From the NCBI GenBank assembly GCA_031216445.1, contig CM062214.1:16832001-16896000 (forward strand): a stretch of DNA of 64,000 bases. Reading direction: 5' to 3'. The stretch comes from Lateolabrax maculatus (taxonomy: Eukaryota > Chordata > Actinopteri > Acropomatiformes > Lateolabracidae). A program made the translations under genes and the position numbers. The notes under the pieces were generated by a model. It did not search any database. It worked only from the letters and a program-made list of their open reading frames with translations, and was not told the origin of the DNA. Positions 25,601-37,709 of this stretch are shown in pieces. Within the stretch, counting starts at the first letter, position 1, and every line of letters starts with the position of its first letter.

Positions 25601-27589
25601 TAATGGGGGGACCAGGCGCAAGGAAGCACCCCACCTTCCAATTTATTTAATTAGATAAGCAGTATCCTGAGTGGTAGACTCATAGGTAGACTATTAATTG
25701 TTTCCTCCACACCTTGGCAAAGTTCTGGCCTCATGAGTCTGTGTTCTCTTCAGGGCTGACAGTGAAGTTGTTTAGTTTTAGCTGCCATCTGCTGACAGCT
25801 TGCACAGCCAGCTTCAGTCCAATCACCCTCTCTGATGGTATGAATTGTGCCCAGGCCTCTGATGAAGAGTTGGGGTTCTCTTTTCTTGGCTTGAGTGGAG
25901 GAGGAAACAGATGATACAATTAATTATCAATAGGTCCCTCAGTAAATCAAAGCCATTTTGGCAGCCTATGACAAAAAACCCACTGAACTGCCTGCGAGTC
26001 TTCGCCATCTCTTCATTGCCCATTCTCAACAACTGCTCTCTGGCCGCCTGCCTCCGGTACAATCCACAAGGTGTTTGAATAGATTGTTCAAATATTTTTA
26101 CTGTTGATTCTTTCTCCCTCGTTTTGAATATGAAGGCAGTTTCTTCTGTGGAAGAGCAAAAAACCACTTGACTGAGTGCATACAACTCTCCTGCCCATCA
26201 CCCGGGCCCTAATGAGCATTGGCTGTGGCCGAGGCAGGGAGGTAGGGAGGCTGATAGTAGCTCATTATCTCCCTGCCCATGCTGGCCTCTGTATTCCTGT
26301 TTGTGGTGAGCCTCTTCTTTTCTTATTGTAGGGTAAACATTTACCCAGCGGAGACAGGCCTTGACCATTAGGCGCTGGGGAGCTGTGGTAATGGAAAGAG
26401 GGCCCGCTGGAGTTCTGCCTACCACCCTCCTTAACAGAATAACTCACTCACGCTCACTTTGGCATGAACCTTTTATTGGAATTTACAACTGTCTGGGGAG
26501 TATTCCTCTGCAGAGGTTGAACTATGGCTTTGGCCTTACAAAGCAAATGCCATTAAGCAGGGTTTTTTACAAGCCCAAGAAAGCTAGATGGACTTCATGG
26601 ACAAGTCATGAATTTTAAAGGTGCCAAGAAAAATGTGTTCACAGTATTGTTAAACACAAAGCAGCATCCACCTTTGCCACAGTAGTGTTGGAGGTCATTA
26701 GAAATGACATTATGGTGCTTTTATTGTGAAACATATCCCCTGAGCATGTGTCATGAACACACTCCTTGTGAAAGCTGACACGGAAGAAAACAGACAGGTG
26801 ATTAAAAAATGGCTCAGTTGTACGTGTAAGTATTTGTGTTGATAGGTACCATTGTTTCTCCTGTGGTTTAAGACAATATGAGCATGCTGCTAACTGGTGA
26901 GCAAGTGACCGTTTTAAAGACAAAGATTGTGTTTTCATCACCTACCCTGCTGTGTGTTGGAAAAGCAACACATGTGATAGTGATGGAGTGTGTGCAGTCC
27001 TTCATCCTTATATTAGGGACTCTAGGGGGAGGAGAGGGGTGAGCTCTCTAGGGTAAGAGAGGCTCATTAGGCAGCCACTGCCTCCCCATAACCCAGCTGG
27101 GTCTGAGTGCCAGCAGTCTGGGCAGCCATCTCTCTCTTCATTTCTCTCTTCTCCCTCTTTATCCATCCACATTACACACACTCAACTGCCTTGTTTTTTG
27201 AGATTCACAACTGATTGTGCAGTCATGTTAGACTATACTGACTTGGTTAATTATGTGTAAATATACGCCATGATGGATAGAATAAGTCATTTTTAAATGA
27301 TTACGCTAGTGAGGAAGGGAAAAAAAAGGATAACAATATTCTACTTCACCTGGCATTGTGGCAGCTGCAGTCCTGTCTCTGAACACTCAAGTTGTATTCA
27401 TTATCTCTTTTTGTAAGACATCCAAATACAGTTTTTATTATTATTTATAAAATGTAATGTTTAGACTCTGTTTTGAGTTCTTTTTGCTTCCCTTCACACG
27501 CACTATTAGGAGGAAGTCACTTCCAGGGCGAGTGCAAGGAATGATTTCTCATAGAGCTTCTCAAGAAAAACCACTGGTCACATGCTTGT

Positions 27590-27710
27590 TAGTGCGCTGA
27601 TGAGCCACTTTGCCTCCCTTTGTGTTCTGGTAATTATACACTCAATTAGCAGCCTCTTTGTGTCTGTTGCCTTAAAGCTAATATTTTATTATTGATGCCC
27701 TTGCTATATT
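27590..27710. promoter_or_regulatory. Candidate conserved non-coding element
   Basis: Contains GGTAATTATAC and CTCAATTAGCAG within 25 bases, two homeodomain-type cores, next to the SINE at 27,797. Low confidence without alignment. Confidence 0.25.
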
Positions 27711-27796
27711 ACAGCTTAGGTCTACAATTGTATTGGACTTCTGTGTTAATCTTCTTTGTGTGAATTACAATACATACAATACAATAAAGTTAGATG

Positions 27797-28020
27797 TTTG
27801 TCATCTGGTAGACTGTCCTTCATCCAGAAGGTCTGAGTTCAGGCCCCCATGACAGAATACATCCATCCTTTTGAAGTGTCCTTGAGCAAACGTGTGAATC
27901 TCCACCAACCCCAGCCCCGCTGTTCTTTTGCTGACCCTGTACCTTGACCACTCTGCAGGGGGGAGGCAAGCAAACAGATTAACTTCCTATATCACAAGAC
28001 AATATAGTGTAATCTTACTG
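27797..28020 (+). mobile_element. tRNA-derived SINE
   Basis: The head has a B-box-like GGTCTGAGTTCAGGC (27,830-27,844). It is followed by the diagnostic fish-SINE body word AAGTGTCCTTGAGCAAA (27,874-27,890), then CTGACCCTGTACCTTGACC near 27,931-27,950 and a weakly preserved tail. Order and spacing match tRNA-derived SINEs of teleosts. The A box is poor and the copy is old. Boundaries are approximate because no clean target duplication was found. Confidence 0.7.
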
Positions 28021-30984
28021 AATAGATGTGAAAACAGTAAAAACACTGTTATTTAATTTGTAGCCTTCAAAGAAAAAGAAAAAAAACCTAACCAGGAATT
28101 ATGCTTTATACAGCAGTGGTAATGCTTGGGGGGCTCTGCTCAAATTACTGCCTTCCACTTTCCAAGGCTGTGGACAGCCTGTCTTCAAATTTAGGCTGCT
28201 AAGCGGGAGAGTCAAATTGGAATTCCGATTCTATTAAGAAGTCATGCCCAGCAGCAAATAATGCCAAATGGGCCCAGTGCAATGGGAAAGAAGACCATTA
28301 TAGAGCAAAAATATTAAAGCACTGCTGATCTATTTGCTGAAGATAAACTTAGCATATGTCTCGCAGTGCTGTCTGGCCAGAGCCTGCAACAATGAAGACG
28401 TCTCTTTTGGAACTTGATTAAAAAGACACGTTAAGATCAAAGTCAAACGGCTCTCGAGCTCTGCAGATGTGATGAAATCTTTTACCGCGAGAAAGAATAA
28501 TACATTTCTTTGATAATAACTGTGCAACATGAAACAATGCATAGTCTGTTTCAGCAGTTTTATAATTAACAAGACACTGGAATTGGAATATGGCCAGTTG
28601 TTGTATCTAAGCAGAGAGGATACCAGACACTATCTGAATATATTGTTGGTGGTGTATAGCATCGTACTGTATGTTCAAAGGAGACACAGAGAAGCCATCA
28701 TATTACCACCTGTGAGGAAATGCCCAAGCATCCCTATGTGTCTATTATGTTCCCTATATTCAGCTCTTGTCTGTCGATTTCTCATTTAAAGCTGTTTGTC
28801 TCCTGACAGTTCATCACGTTCTCATCTCCGGGGCCAGGGATGAGCCATCATCAGACCACATCAGGCATGGAGAAGCAATCACAGCTGGGCCTTTTTTAGT
28901 CATGGTGTGTTCTCCCAATGACAAGCCCACTGGCTGTGTGTTGGTTCTGGGTGCGTTTGTCTGCCTTCCTCCGCTGTAGAACTTCTTTGAGGTACAAAGA
29001 TAGAGACAGTGGTGGAGACAGACGGCGAGTCAGACACATCAGGGTCATTCATCTGTAACAGTAACCAAGCAGTGTATCACACCAGTCCACTACACTATCA
29101 GCCTGCGCCATGCTGAGAGATATACCTGAGGACTGTCATACTGTCCGCAAAGCAGCACAGCACCAGGACCCACAGATGGCTCATTCTGAGTAGACACAGA
29201 CTGGCCTATCATTGCCTTGTTGAGATATGCCACAGCTACAGTTTATTGCTCCAAAGATCTGGTCAATCATGTACAGAGCTGAAAAGATGCACAGGATGGC
29301 TAATCATGTGGTCTGTGAATGTGTGGGATGCAAAGAGTGATTTAGACTGCGACATACAGTAGTTCTGTAGGCATTTATCCTCCAAGTGCATTTGCTTTAT
29401 CATATAAAAGCCATTCCCTTTATGTGCATAACCTGTAGTGAGAGTAGGAAGACATACAGTAATAGAGCTGTTAGGAAGGACTTAGCTTTTATGGCTTTCT
29501 TAGGAAGGAAATGTTTGGGGCACTGATTTTCCTGTCTAACTGCCAATTCCACTTGAGACCTCACATTGTGTTTGTGCATTTATATGTACTGTATATGTTC
29601 CCTTGGAAAAAGATATAAGCCAACTGCTGTCTGAACTTTGAGGCCTGGAAGAAATGAGTTGTGTCACTGTGTACGCTAAATTCAGTAGAAGTACACCAAT
29701 ATTAATTAGGCATTCCTAAATGTCAGAACTAAGTTAAATTAACCTGGTTTAGCTCATCTTTCAATGATGAGAATGCTGGTTAAGAAGTCTTACACAGATA
29801 TAAACAAGTCACTTAAACACTTTTAAACACTTTATTGATTTTTGATACTATATCATCTACAGAAACCTGAATATATTGTGTATATCCTTACATTCTGTGG
29901 CGAGTTTTACCTATTACTATTACCACAAGCTTTATAATTTCTTTTCGCTGTAATAGAAGAGTTCTACTAGAGCTAAATCAAAGAGGGAGGCTGTAGCTGG
30001 CGGCTACATCTTTTTGCTGGCAGACCATTCTATCTGGGGCACCATAGGTGTAGAGGAATATTCTTTCAACTGGATAATTCACGGCAACAGGGATATACGT
30101 TTGCAGGGTATCAAAGGTTTGTGTAAACAGCTAAAGCCAAGTAAGATTTTACACAGAGTGTAGCTGATAGCCAGGTTACTCTGTTCATGTAAATACAGTT
30201 TCTATGTACTGGGTTGTCTGTGCTGTGTCGTGCAGGTCTGTTCCTTGTACATTACCTGGTGTTATTCTGTAAGATGATGATGATTTACCCGGTCAGGCAG
30301 AGGGAAGGGGCAGAGGCAGAAATGAGGGAGGGACACAGATGTTGTCTGCTGGCTCCAAACCCCAGTGTGACCCTGGCACTCTTAAGTTGTGTTATAATGT
30401 AAATGTATTGAATTGCCATTATCTGTTGCTCTAACGTATTTGGATTACCCTGTATTTTGGGTTTTAAGCAATCTGGGATTTCATATTAGCGCAATTGCTC
30501 TGACTATCACAGTCTTGAGCAGAAAAGTCCTGGTAACATTTAATGAATCAACATATGTTACAGTGGGAGATACAGACTGATATATAAGATATATAAATAT
30601 AAATATTCCTGATCTTACCGTGTTTGTTACTGAAGCTGTGTCTCTTAGTAGAGTTTAAGTGGTATAAAAAGATAAACATTTATGGATTGTGCATGGCATT
30701 GTTTAGAGTGCATGAATGGTGAGTTTTAAATAATATTTAAAATAATGGTAATCTAGGTGAAAGTGTTTGGCAGTCTCTCCTTTTACATATTATACTATAC
30801 TATTATACATATAAAACTTATAATCATATATTTTATAATTAAATACTTATAATCATAATTCAAAGATTCTAGACCTCAACAGTATTTCTTTAAATAAACA
30901 GAATATATGATGATGTAATTTAGAAGCATTACTGGTGCTATACACCACTGTTATACACCGGTAGTGTATTTTCTTTCAGATGAT

Positions 30985-31078
30985 TAATTTGTAGGTAAGG
31001 TGCTCTGGAGCTTGTCTGTATTTGGCAGTATTGTATTTCGTTATGTTCATGCCAATAAAGCTATTTGAATTTGAATTT
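30985..31078 (+). mobile_element. LINE 3' tail remnant
   Basis: It ends GCCAATAAAGCTATTTGAAT followed by a repeated TTGAAT unit. This is the usual end of fish non-LTR elements that terminate in short tandem repeats rather than poly(A). Only the 3' tail is recognisable; the left boundary is a guess. Confidence 0.45.
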
Positions 31079-33645
31079 TCTGGCAGCATTTGATTATGAC
31101 ACATAAAGAAGCTTCCTTTATTTTAATTCAGCCTAACCTTATCATACTTGTAGGGGATTTTAAATGGGGCTTAAATCATAATTTAATTGGTCAGGTAACA
31201 TCGCTATTACATCCACTACATCCTTTCTTATTACGTCTCCAATCTCTGGTAAGGTAACTGAGTAAACTTGGACACTAAATAGTATCATTTCCAAGCGGAG
31301 AGACAGTTCCGAACAGAGTTCCACTTTCAGAAGCCACCCATTACTTGTAGAGTGACTTCTTTGTGTAGCTACCTGGGCTCCGGGTTTATTTTTACCCTCC
31401 CTACGTCCCTCCTCATTCTTTAGCAGCTTCAGGAGATGGCGTTAGTTTGGCTTCATCTCTGACAAAAGATAAATGAGCTCTGGGTCTGTGGTGATCCACT
31501 ATGGCTGCCAGGGGGTTCCAAAATAGCAAACTATTTTTCATATGGAGCGAAGTGATATGGAGTGCGATGCAGCAGGCGCTAACATTTACCATATCATAGT
31601 ATGTGGGAATACATTTCATTTCTTACTTTTACTTTCAACTTTCTGTTTATATTGGAGGGGTGAGAACTGTGGCAATTAAAATTGATCAAGTATATGCTCA
31701 GCGTACGCTTTCATTGTTTCTTTTTACAGAGATTGTGGTTGGAAAAAAAGGAAAATCATCACTCAAGAAAAAAATTAAGTGATTATTGAGGTAAAAATGA
31801 TTCAGCATTGTTTAAAGTATTTTTAAATATATATCAAATACAAAAAGTCATTGTTTCCTCTGGTCTCAGCATTCATGTGATATTCTCTTTCTCCTACTCT
31901 TGTAACAATGTGTAGTAATTAGGGTGGATTTGCAGAGCAGCGCAGTTGCTTTGATAGAATCTCAAAATTGGTCATTAATCACCTTCTCACCACGAGGCAG
32001 AAAAACAACAGTGATGTGTTTTCACAGGAAAAAATGTCCTGTGTCAACAGGAGATCCACCAGCGCTCGCTATCAGCTGAAAGAAACTTTCCCATTTAAAT
32101 GAGGAGCTACAGAGCTTCCGAGGCTCTTTGAAGAGATGTGCTCGGCACAAACAAGAGCGGCAGCCTCTCCTGTGTTTTTAACAGCCGAAACATCGCTGAC
32201 ACCTGATGGGTGATCAAACACGAGCCATCTCTCCCTGAATCCTCATGAGGGCTCATCTTTGTACTCCTCTCTCTACAGATAAACCTGCAGACCACGCTGC
32301 TGGGACACCCCTCCACTCAATATTTACTAAAGGCTCGATCACCTGACTGGATGCACTGTATTTGTAAAGGCGAATACATTTGTTGGTTTTGCAGCATTTG
32401 CACTCTGACTACAAGCCTGTCAGTGCTTTGGATATAAAGCCACCCACAATGTTTCAAGTCCTGCTATAGATTCCCCCACCCCCCAATATTCTGAAGGGAT
32501 GAGTTGCTGGCTAAATCACCTCTGGGTAGAAACAAGCCTTGATGCCTCATGGGAACAGAGAGGGTTTGTGGGATGAACTCTTAGTTGTGCTCACGCAGAG
32601 GTCAAAGTTATTCCTGCTAGTTGGACTCAAGTTTTCCTTCCTCATCCACGTCTCAGTCCTTCTTAATGATCCATCCGTGGTGTGGTCTCTGCATACTCGT
32701 TAGAGCTGTATTAGCATTAGAGTATTACAGGAGCAGGCCATCAGACGAAGTCAGACTGGCCACACAGGAGATGTGCTCTGTGAGAGCCTTTCCTTGTCAC
32801 TGAGGTGAGATGATTTATGATTTATTTTCCAATAACTCCCAGCCTGCTCTGTGCACTGGGCCCTCCTGTCAACAAACGCCGGGCACGACTATCCCCCTAC
32901 ACCCCTCTCCCTCCCACATCCACTGTAGGAGCTTCTCCAGTGCTTCCTTCCTCTGTTGAGCCAAATTGGAAGGGGCTTCCACAGTTATTAATACAGCTTA
33001 TTTGTACACGTGCATGTCTGGTAATTGGAACAAGGGAAGGGATGGTGGCAAGATTAAAAAGCCATGAATGACAGAGCTCCAGTGGTGTTGGATTCAGTCA
33101 GAGGCTGGCAGGCTCTGCACACCTGGGCCTCCAGGCAGATGGTGAGGGTTGAGGGTTACATAACACCAGGATAAGCCATATGTCTCCCAACCACACAGAA
33201 CCTTTAGGAAGCCCATAGTTCGCCTCCAAATGCAGTCCATGAGAGACCAGAGGGCAAATGTGTTCTGCTCCCTGATCCCAGACCAGGTGTTGAGTGAGTT
33301 GGTTCTCTGTGCTTCTGTTGTGAACATTGGCAGCAAAACAGCTAATAATTAGATGGTGGTGTATAGTAAAGGTAATGATCGTGAGTAAAAGACATTGCCA
33401 GGTCTTACGTCCAGATGACTATTGCGTTGTGAATAGTGGTCTAGCCAACAGCCTAATTACACATTGCTGATGATTTACAGTAGCCCAGGTCTGATACTGT
33501 AATTATTTAGATGAAGCACAATTTATGGAAATTGATCTGGGCAGTGGTTCTGGTCTTGGCAAATTTCAGTTAATGTAAGTGCTTTTTGAACATTCAGTGT
33601 TTTTAACAAAAGCAAAAAAAGAAAGGCTTAAGAGGTCTGTTTGAG

Positions 33646-33665
33646 AAAAAAAAAAAAAAAAAAAA
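33646..33665. repeat. 20-base A-run
   Basis: Uninterrupted A tract. No SINE or LINE body is recognised upstream. Confidence 0.8.
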
Positions 33666-36535
33666 CCTTAAGCAATCTCCTGGCTTCAACTAATTATCCA
33701 TGGTAGATTTCCTCATTGTGATACAACTGCTTGACAATGCAAGGCTTAAAAATACAAACACAGAGGCAAATGTACTATATCTCACACACAAACACTTTCA
33801 GAGTGACATTTGAGACATTTTGGGATAGTAGATAATGCAGAGATGAAGCATCCAGGGGAGATTAGCGAGCTAAATGGGAAACAATAGACACTGCACACAG
33901 GAGGATATGATTCTTCGTTGTGTTAATCACAGCGGAACAGCCCTGTCGTCTTCACCAAACAAAGCCATGGTGATGCTAATGGCACTGCCAACCATGACTA
34001 AGAGTGCACTCCAAATGATTGATAGCCAGAATTATATCAAGGTGACTTTCAGTCAGCTCCATCAGTTTGTTTAGTTTGATCGATAATAACCAACGCATCT
34101 TAACATAGATATGCCTGCCACACAAACTCATTCATCAGCTTGTAGTCATTATCTTACTCTTTAATTTTAGTTTAACAGAGAGAAATATTTCATCCTTGTC
34201 TGTCAGAGGCATGTAACATATCTGCATGTGAGAGCCATATAAAATGATGAAAATTAGCTCTGTATACATTAGATCTGAGTGTAACTTTTACAACCATATA
34301 GCTATTTTTTTTTTCGTACTGAATCTAAAGTCATACTCTGTTTTTCTCTAATGCAACAATGTGTCGCGAGTATTCTCTGTCCGATGTCTAAAGAGCAACG
34401 CTGGAGCTGGTCACATCCAGTCTTAATGTGGATGTATGAGCAGGTCAGGCCAGCTGCAGGGACGAGAGCAAAGTCTCTGTCCACTTGGCCCACTGCCTCT
34501 GCCTGTGCACACTGCACAGTGTGCCCACAGGCCACAGCAACAACAACAACACACAAAGAGTGCCCCATGTGCTACATCACAAATGAAAGATCAAACATCA
34601 ATGTTCACCATGGGCTCTCAAAGCAAGCTGTTAATCACAATGAATTTAATGTGTTCCAGTTGAGAGATCACCGTGAGAGTACTCCAGTTAAACTGTGTGT
34701 TTTTCTTGTTTTTAAAAAAAATGTTTCCACATAATAGTGTACATATTATTGCACTGTCACAGTAGAATTGGATATAATGGCCTATAATGGCTTTCTTTTA
34801 CGTTTTGTGACTCTCTCCTGCATTATATTAAAGTCACAGAATGTTCATGTTGGTTAATAAAAAAAAGTCCCAGTACACTTACACGGCAAAAGGCATACAA
34901 TATAGAAATATATTACATTACAAAAGAAAGAGTAGGTTTTTAATGCAAATACCTAATGCCTCTCATCACCCTGGGTGGAATCTGAGGATTCGGCAAGATG
35001 CCCACAAGGGAGAGTTCAGATATCAAATTTGAAAAGACAGGGCAAATCCCAGAACGTAGCAACAAATAGCCCAATGGCAGTGACTCACCTCTTTGAGAGG
35101 CTTATGCAAACCCAGGGGGAAGGTGATGGATTTTTTCCCTTACCTACAGTGAGCGGAGCAGATGCTGGTGAAAGATTCTGGACGTCACGAGAAGTAAAAT
35201 ATGAACGTGGCTGTGTGTATGTGTGTGTACATGAAACACTAGTTCCCCAAGTTCTGGAGTTTCAATAACTTCTGAAATACTTGGAGGGTAAAAAAGGATG
35301 AGAGGAAGATATTACACACATTCATGGCATGAGGAGCTTCTCCCCAGGAAGGCCTAGATCTCTCAAGTTAGATTTGTGGACTTGAATTCGTATTTATTGA
35401 CACATTGGAGACTAAAGGAATTTGGAACTGCATGTAGATGAAATGGCAGTATACAATGTTGCCTGGCAGCCTGGGGGAAATATTGTTTTGATCTTGGCAT
35501 GTTAAAAAGGAAAATCACATAATACAATTTCAATATGTGAACTCTTGTTCCATTTCAATTTCAGCATTTTGCATAAAAGCACTAAAATTAAAAAAAAATA
35601 ATATTTTGCAGTGAATAATAGTTTGTTTAATTAGTCTTATAAGTGACAATCAAACCGATTGTTTTTGCAACCTAATCAACTAACCTGAGGATATTCACAA
35701 TTTAAATATATTGTAATATACTGATTTACTCATTGTAAATGCACTACAAACATGCTTTGTGTCTTGGCGCACAAGTTGAAGTGAGCTTGATTAACTCACT
35801 ACGTCCTGCGTGCATTCTTTTTGTAAAACACTTAACTTTTCTATTCATATCTAACAATTTTTCAGTTCTGTTAGTGCAGGCATTGTTTATTTTGAAAAGG
35901 TCATTAGAGTTGTGAAGAAAGGCGAGCTGTATAGAAATGATTTGATTGAGGTGGTGGAGGTAGCTCTGGCACAGTGAGTTATGGACACCCAACAGAGAGG
36001 AGCCTCTTCATTAGTGGAGTGATTAAAATTGATGGGAACCTATGGAGCTCCAGCTCCCCTGAACTCCCTGGAGCATAGCTCTCATTCTGCGCTCATTTAT
36101 TTGGGACTTTGTGTTGATCAATAAAAGGTGCCTGCTGCTCACTATGGGGTCTGGCTGGGGAAAAAACCCACCTAGGAAAAAGAGAAGAGACTTGTTTTGT
36201 TGTTGTAGACAAACATTACTGTGAACAATTCAGGCTGTAGAAAACCTTGGGGAAAACGACAGCTTTGGCTGTTGTCTCTATGTAATTTTCTTTACAGGCT
36301 GTCTATTTTAGTCTTTGTGAAATTTAGACTGACATTTAGTAACCCACACTGTTCCCAAAACATAGTTTAAAAAAAGTTTGGTCACACTTTAAAATGTGTT
36401 TCTTTAGGTTAAAGAGAATAAAGATCCATTCATGAAGCTTGTAAAGATGTAAACAAAACGATTTACGCGTAAATTTCTTCATTCAGGACTTATATAAGGC
36501 ATTTTATTTATGGGTAGTAGTTTGTCATTGTATTT

Positions 36536-36571
36536 GACATTGTCCTCATGAGTGCGACATTGTCCTCATGA
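36536..36571. repeat. 20-bp tandem duplication, 1.8 copies
   Basis: GACATTGTCCTCATGA occurs twice, at 36,536 and 36,556, with identical sequence over 16 bases and a 20-base period. Confidence 0.85.
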
Positions 36572-37302
36572 TTACTCTTTGTAATCATTATATTCATTAT
36601 ATGATGATGTTGGTAGTGTAAATCAAGGATGTGGACAATATGTGGGTGTTTTTTGAATGTTCACAACTTGAAAATTATTTCAATTTTTTTTTTTACATAT
36701 GAATCCCAATCCTCAGATTCATCAAGAGTATAAGTCTTTTATAAATGGTTTTATCTTGGCCTACTGTGAAATATACTAAAGTAAATCAGTGCTCTCTCTA
36801 GATTACAACGGCTTCACACAAAATATTGGTTATATTGGCATATTGGTTTAAAGTTTGTGCAGCCTTTGTGGACAGAATGATACACTTGAAACCATAGTTG
36901 CTAAAAGGAACAGGAATTAATATCTGTTTATTGGACCAGAGCCAGATAATGGGCAGAGATGCTGAACAGAGTCCAGACTCTCTTTGTCTGTGTCCAGCTC
37001 TGCTCATTAGAGTGGCGCTGTGCAGCTCATGGCCCATCGCTCCCCACTGCTATGCAGGGCCTTGCCTAAACAAACAGAGATGATGTGAATCACATGTCAG
37101 ATTATTACAGGAAATAAGAGTTTCTACAGTGCTCAGGTTTTGCTACACAATATACATGTGAGCCATGACTTAGGTCATAACTAAGGTTATTTCTATTTGC
37201 TGACATTTCTTATCAGCACTGTGACCGTCACGATCAAAACTAACATTGTCCTCTAATTAAGATTTTTTAGTGTTTCATTTTGTTTAATATGTTGATTCTA
37301 AT

Positions 37303-37701
37303 TAGTACCGCACTGATCTGATACACTGGATCGCTATCCGCACCGATACTGACCTTATGAAATGGATCCGATAATGGGCGGACATGACTAGTCTACATTA
37401 AATACTGTTTCTCAGTTACTGTCATTACAACGGTGTAACAACATAATGTTATAAACTTGCTAGAACATCATAACTAACATTTGCACAAGAATGTTGAATG
37501 TTGGTGTATGAATGTCCGAAGTTATAATGAAAAAAAAATGTGTATTTAAAGCTTTGTATTTCCTTACACATAGAACATGATCCCAGTCAGTTCTACACAA
37601 TGAGGATTAGTGATGTAGATATGTATCAGATTAGTACTCTTCATCAACCAGTATCCAGAGTTTTGGTATCAGACAGAAAATGAGGAATCCGTGCATCCCT
37701 A
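37303..37701. mobile_element. hAT-like non-autonomous inverted-repeat element (MITE)
   Basis: A 399-bp element with degenerate terminal inverted repeats. The left end is TAGTACCGCACTGATCTG, and the right end read in reverse is TAGGGATGCACGGATTCC. It is flanked by an 8-bp target duplication, ATTCTAAT (37,295-37,302) and ATTGTAAT (37,702-37,709), differing at one base. An 8-bp duplication and TAG-starting ends of this kind are hAT-superfamily traits. GATAC and ATCCGATA words repeat near both ends. There is no reading frame long enough for a transposase, so it would have been moved in trans. Confidence 0.75.
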
Positions 37702-37709
37702 ATTGTAAT

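Larger units (their letters stand above)
18916..27794. other. Non-coding intergenic stretch
   Basis: No exon is supported. A palindrome lies at 22,649-22,680. Complex, regulatory-looking patches are at about 23,330-23,410, 25,170-25,390, 26,170-26,440 and 27,590-27,710. Otherwise it is AT-rich with nothing specific. Confidence 0.55.
28021..37294. other. Non-coding intergenic stretch
   Basis: No exon is supported. It contains a LINE 3' tail (30,985-31,078), a 20-base A-run (33,646-33,665), a 20-bp tandem duplication (36,536-36,571) and regulatory-looking patches near 28,130-28,300, 32,090-32,310 and 36,000-36,140. Confidence 0.55.

Noticed and set aside
34351..34734. 127-codon frame (+)
   Set aside because: Mirrored by open frames on the opposite strand; CAA-repeat content; no family features.
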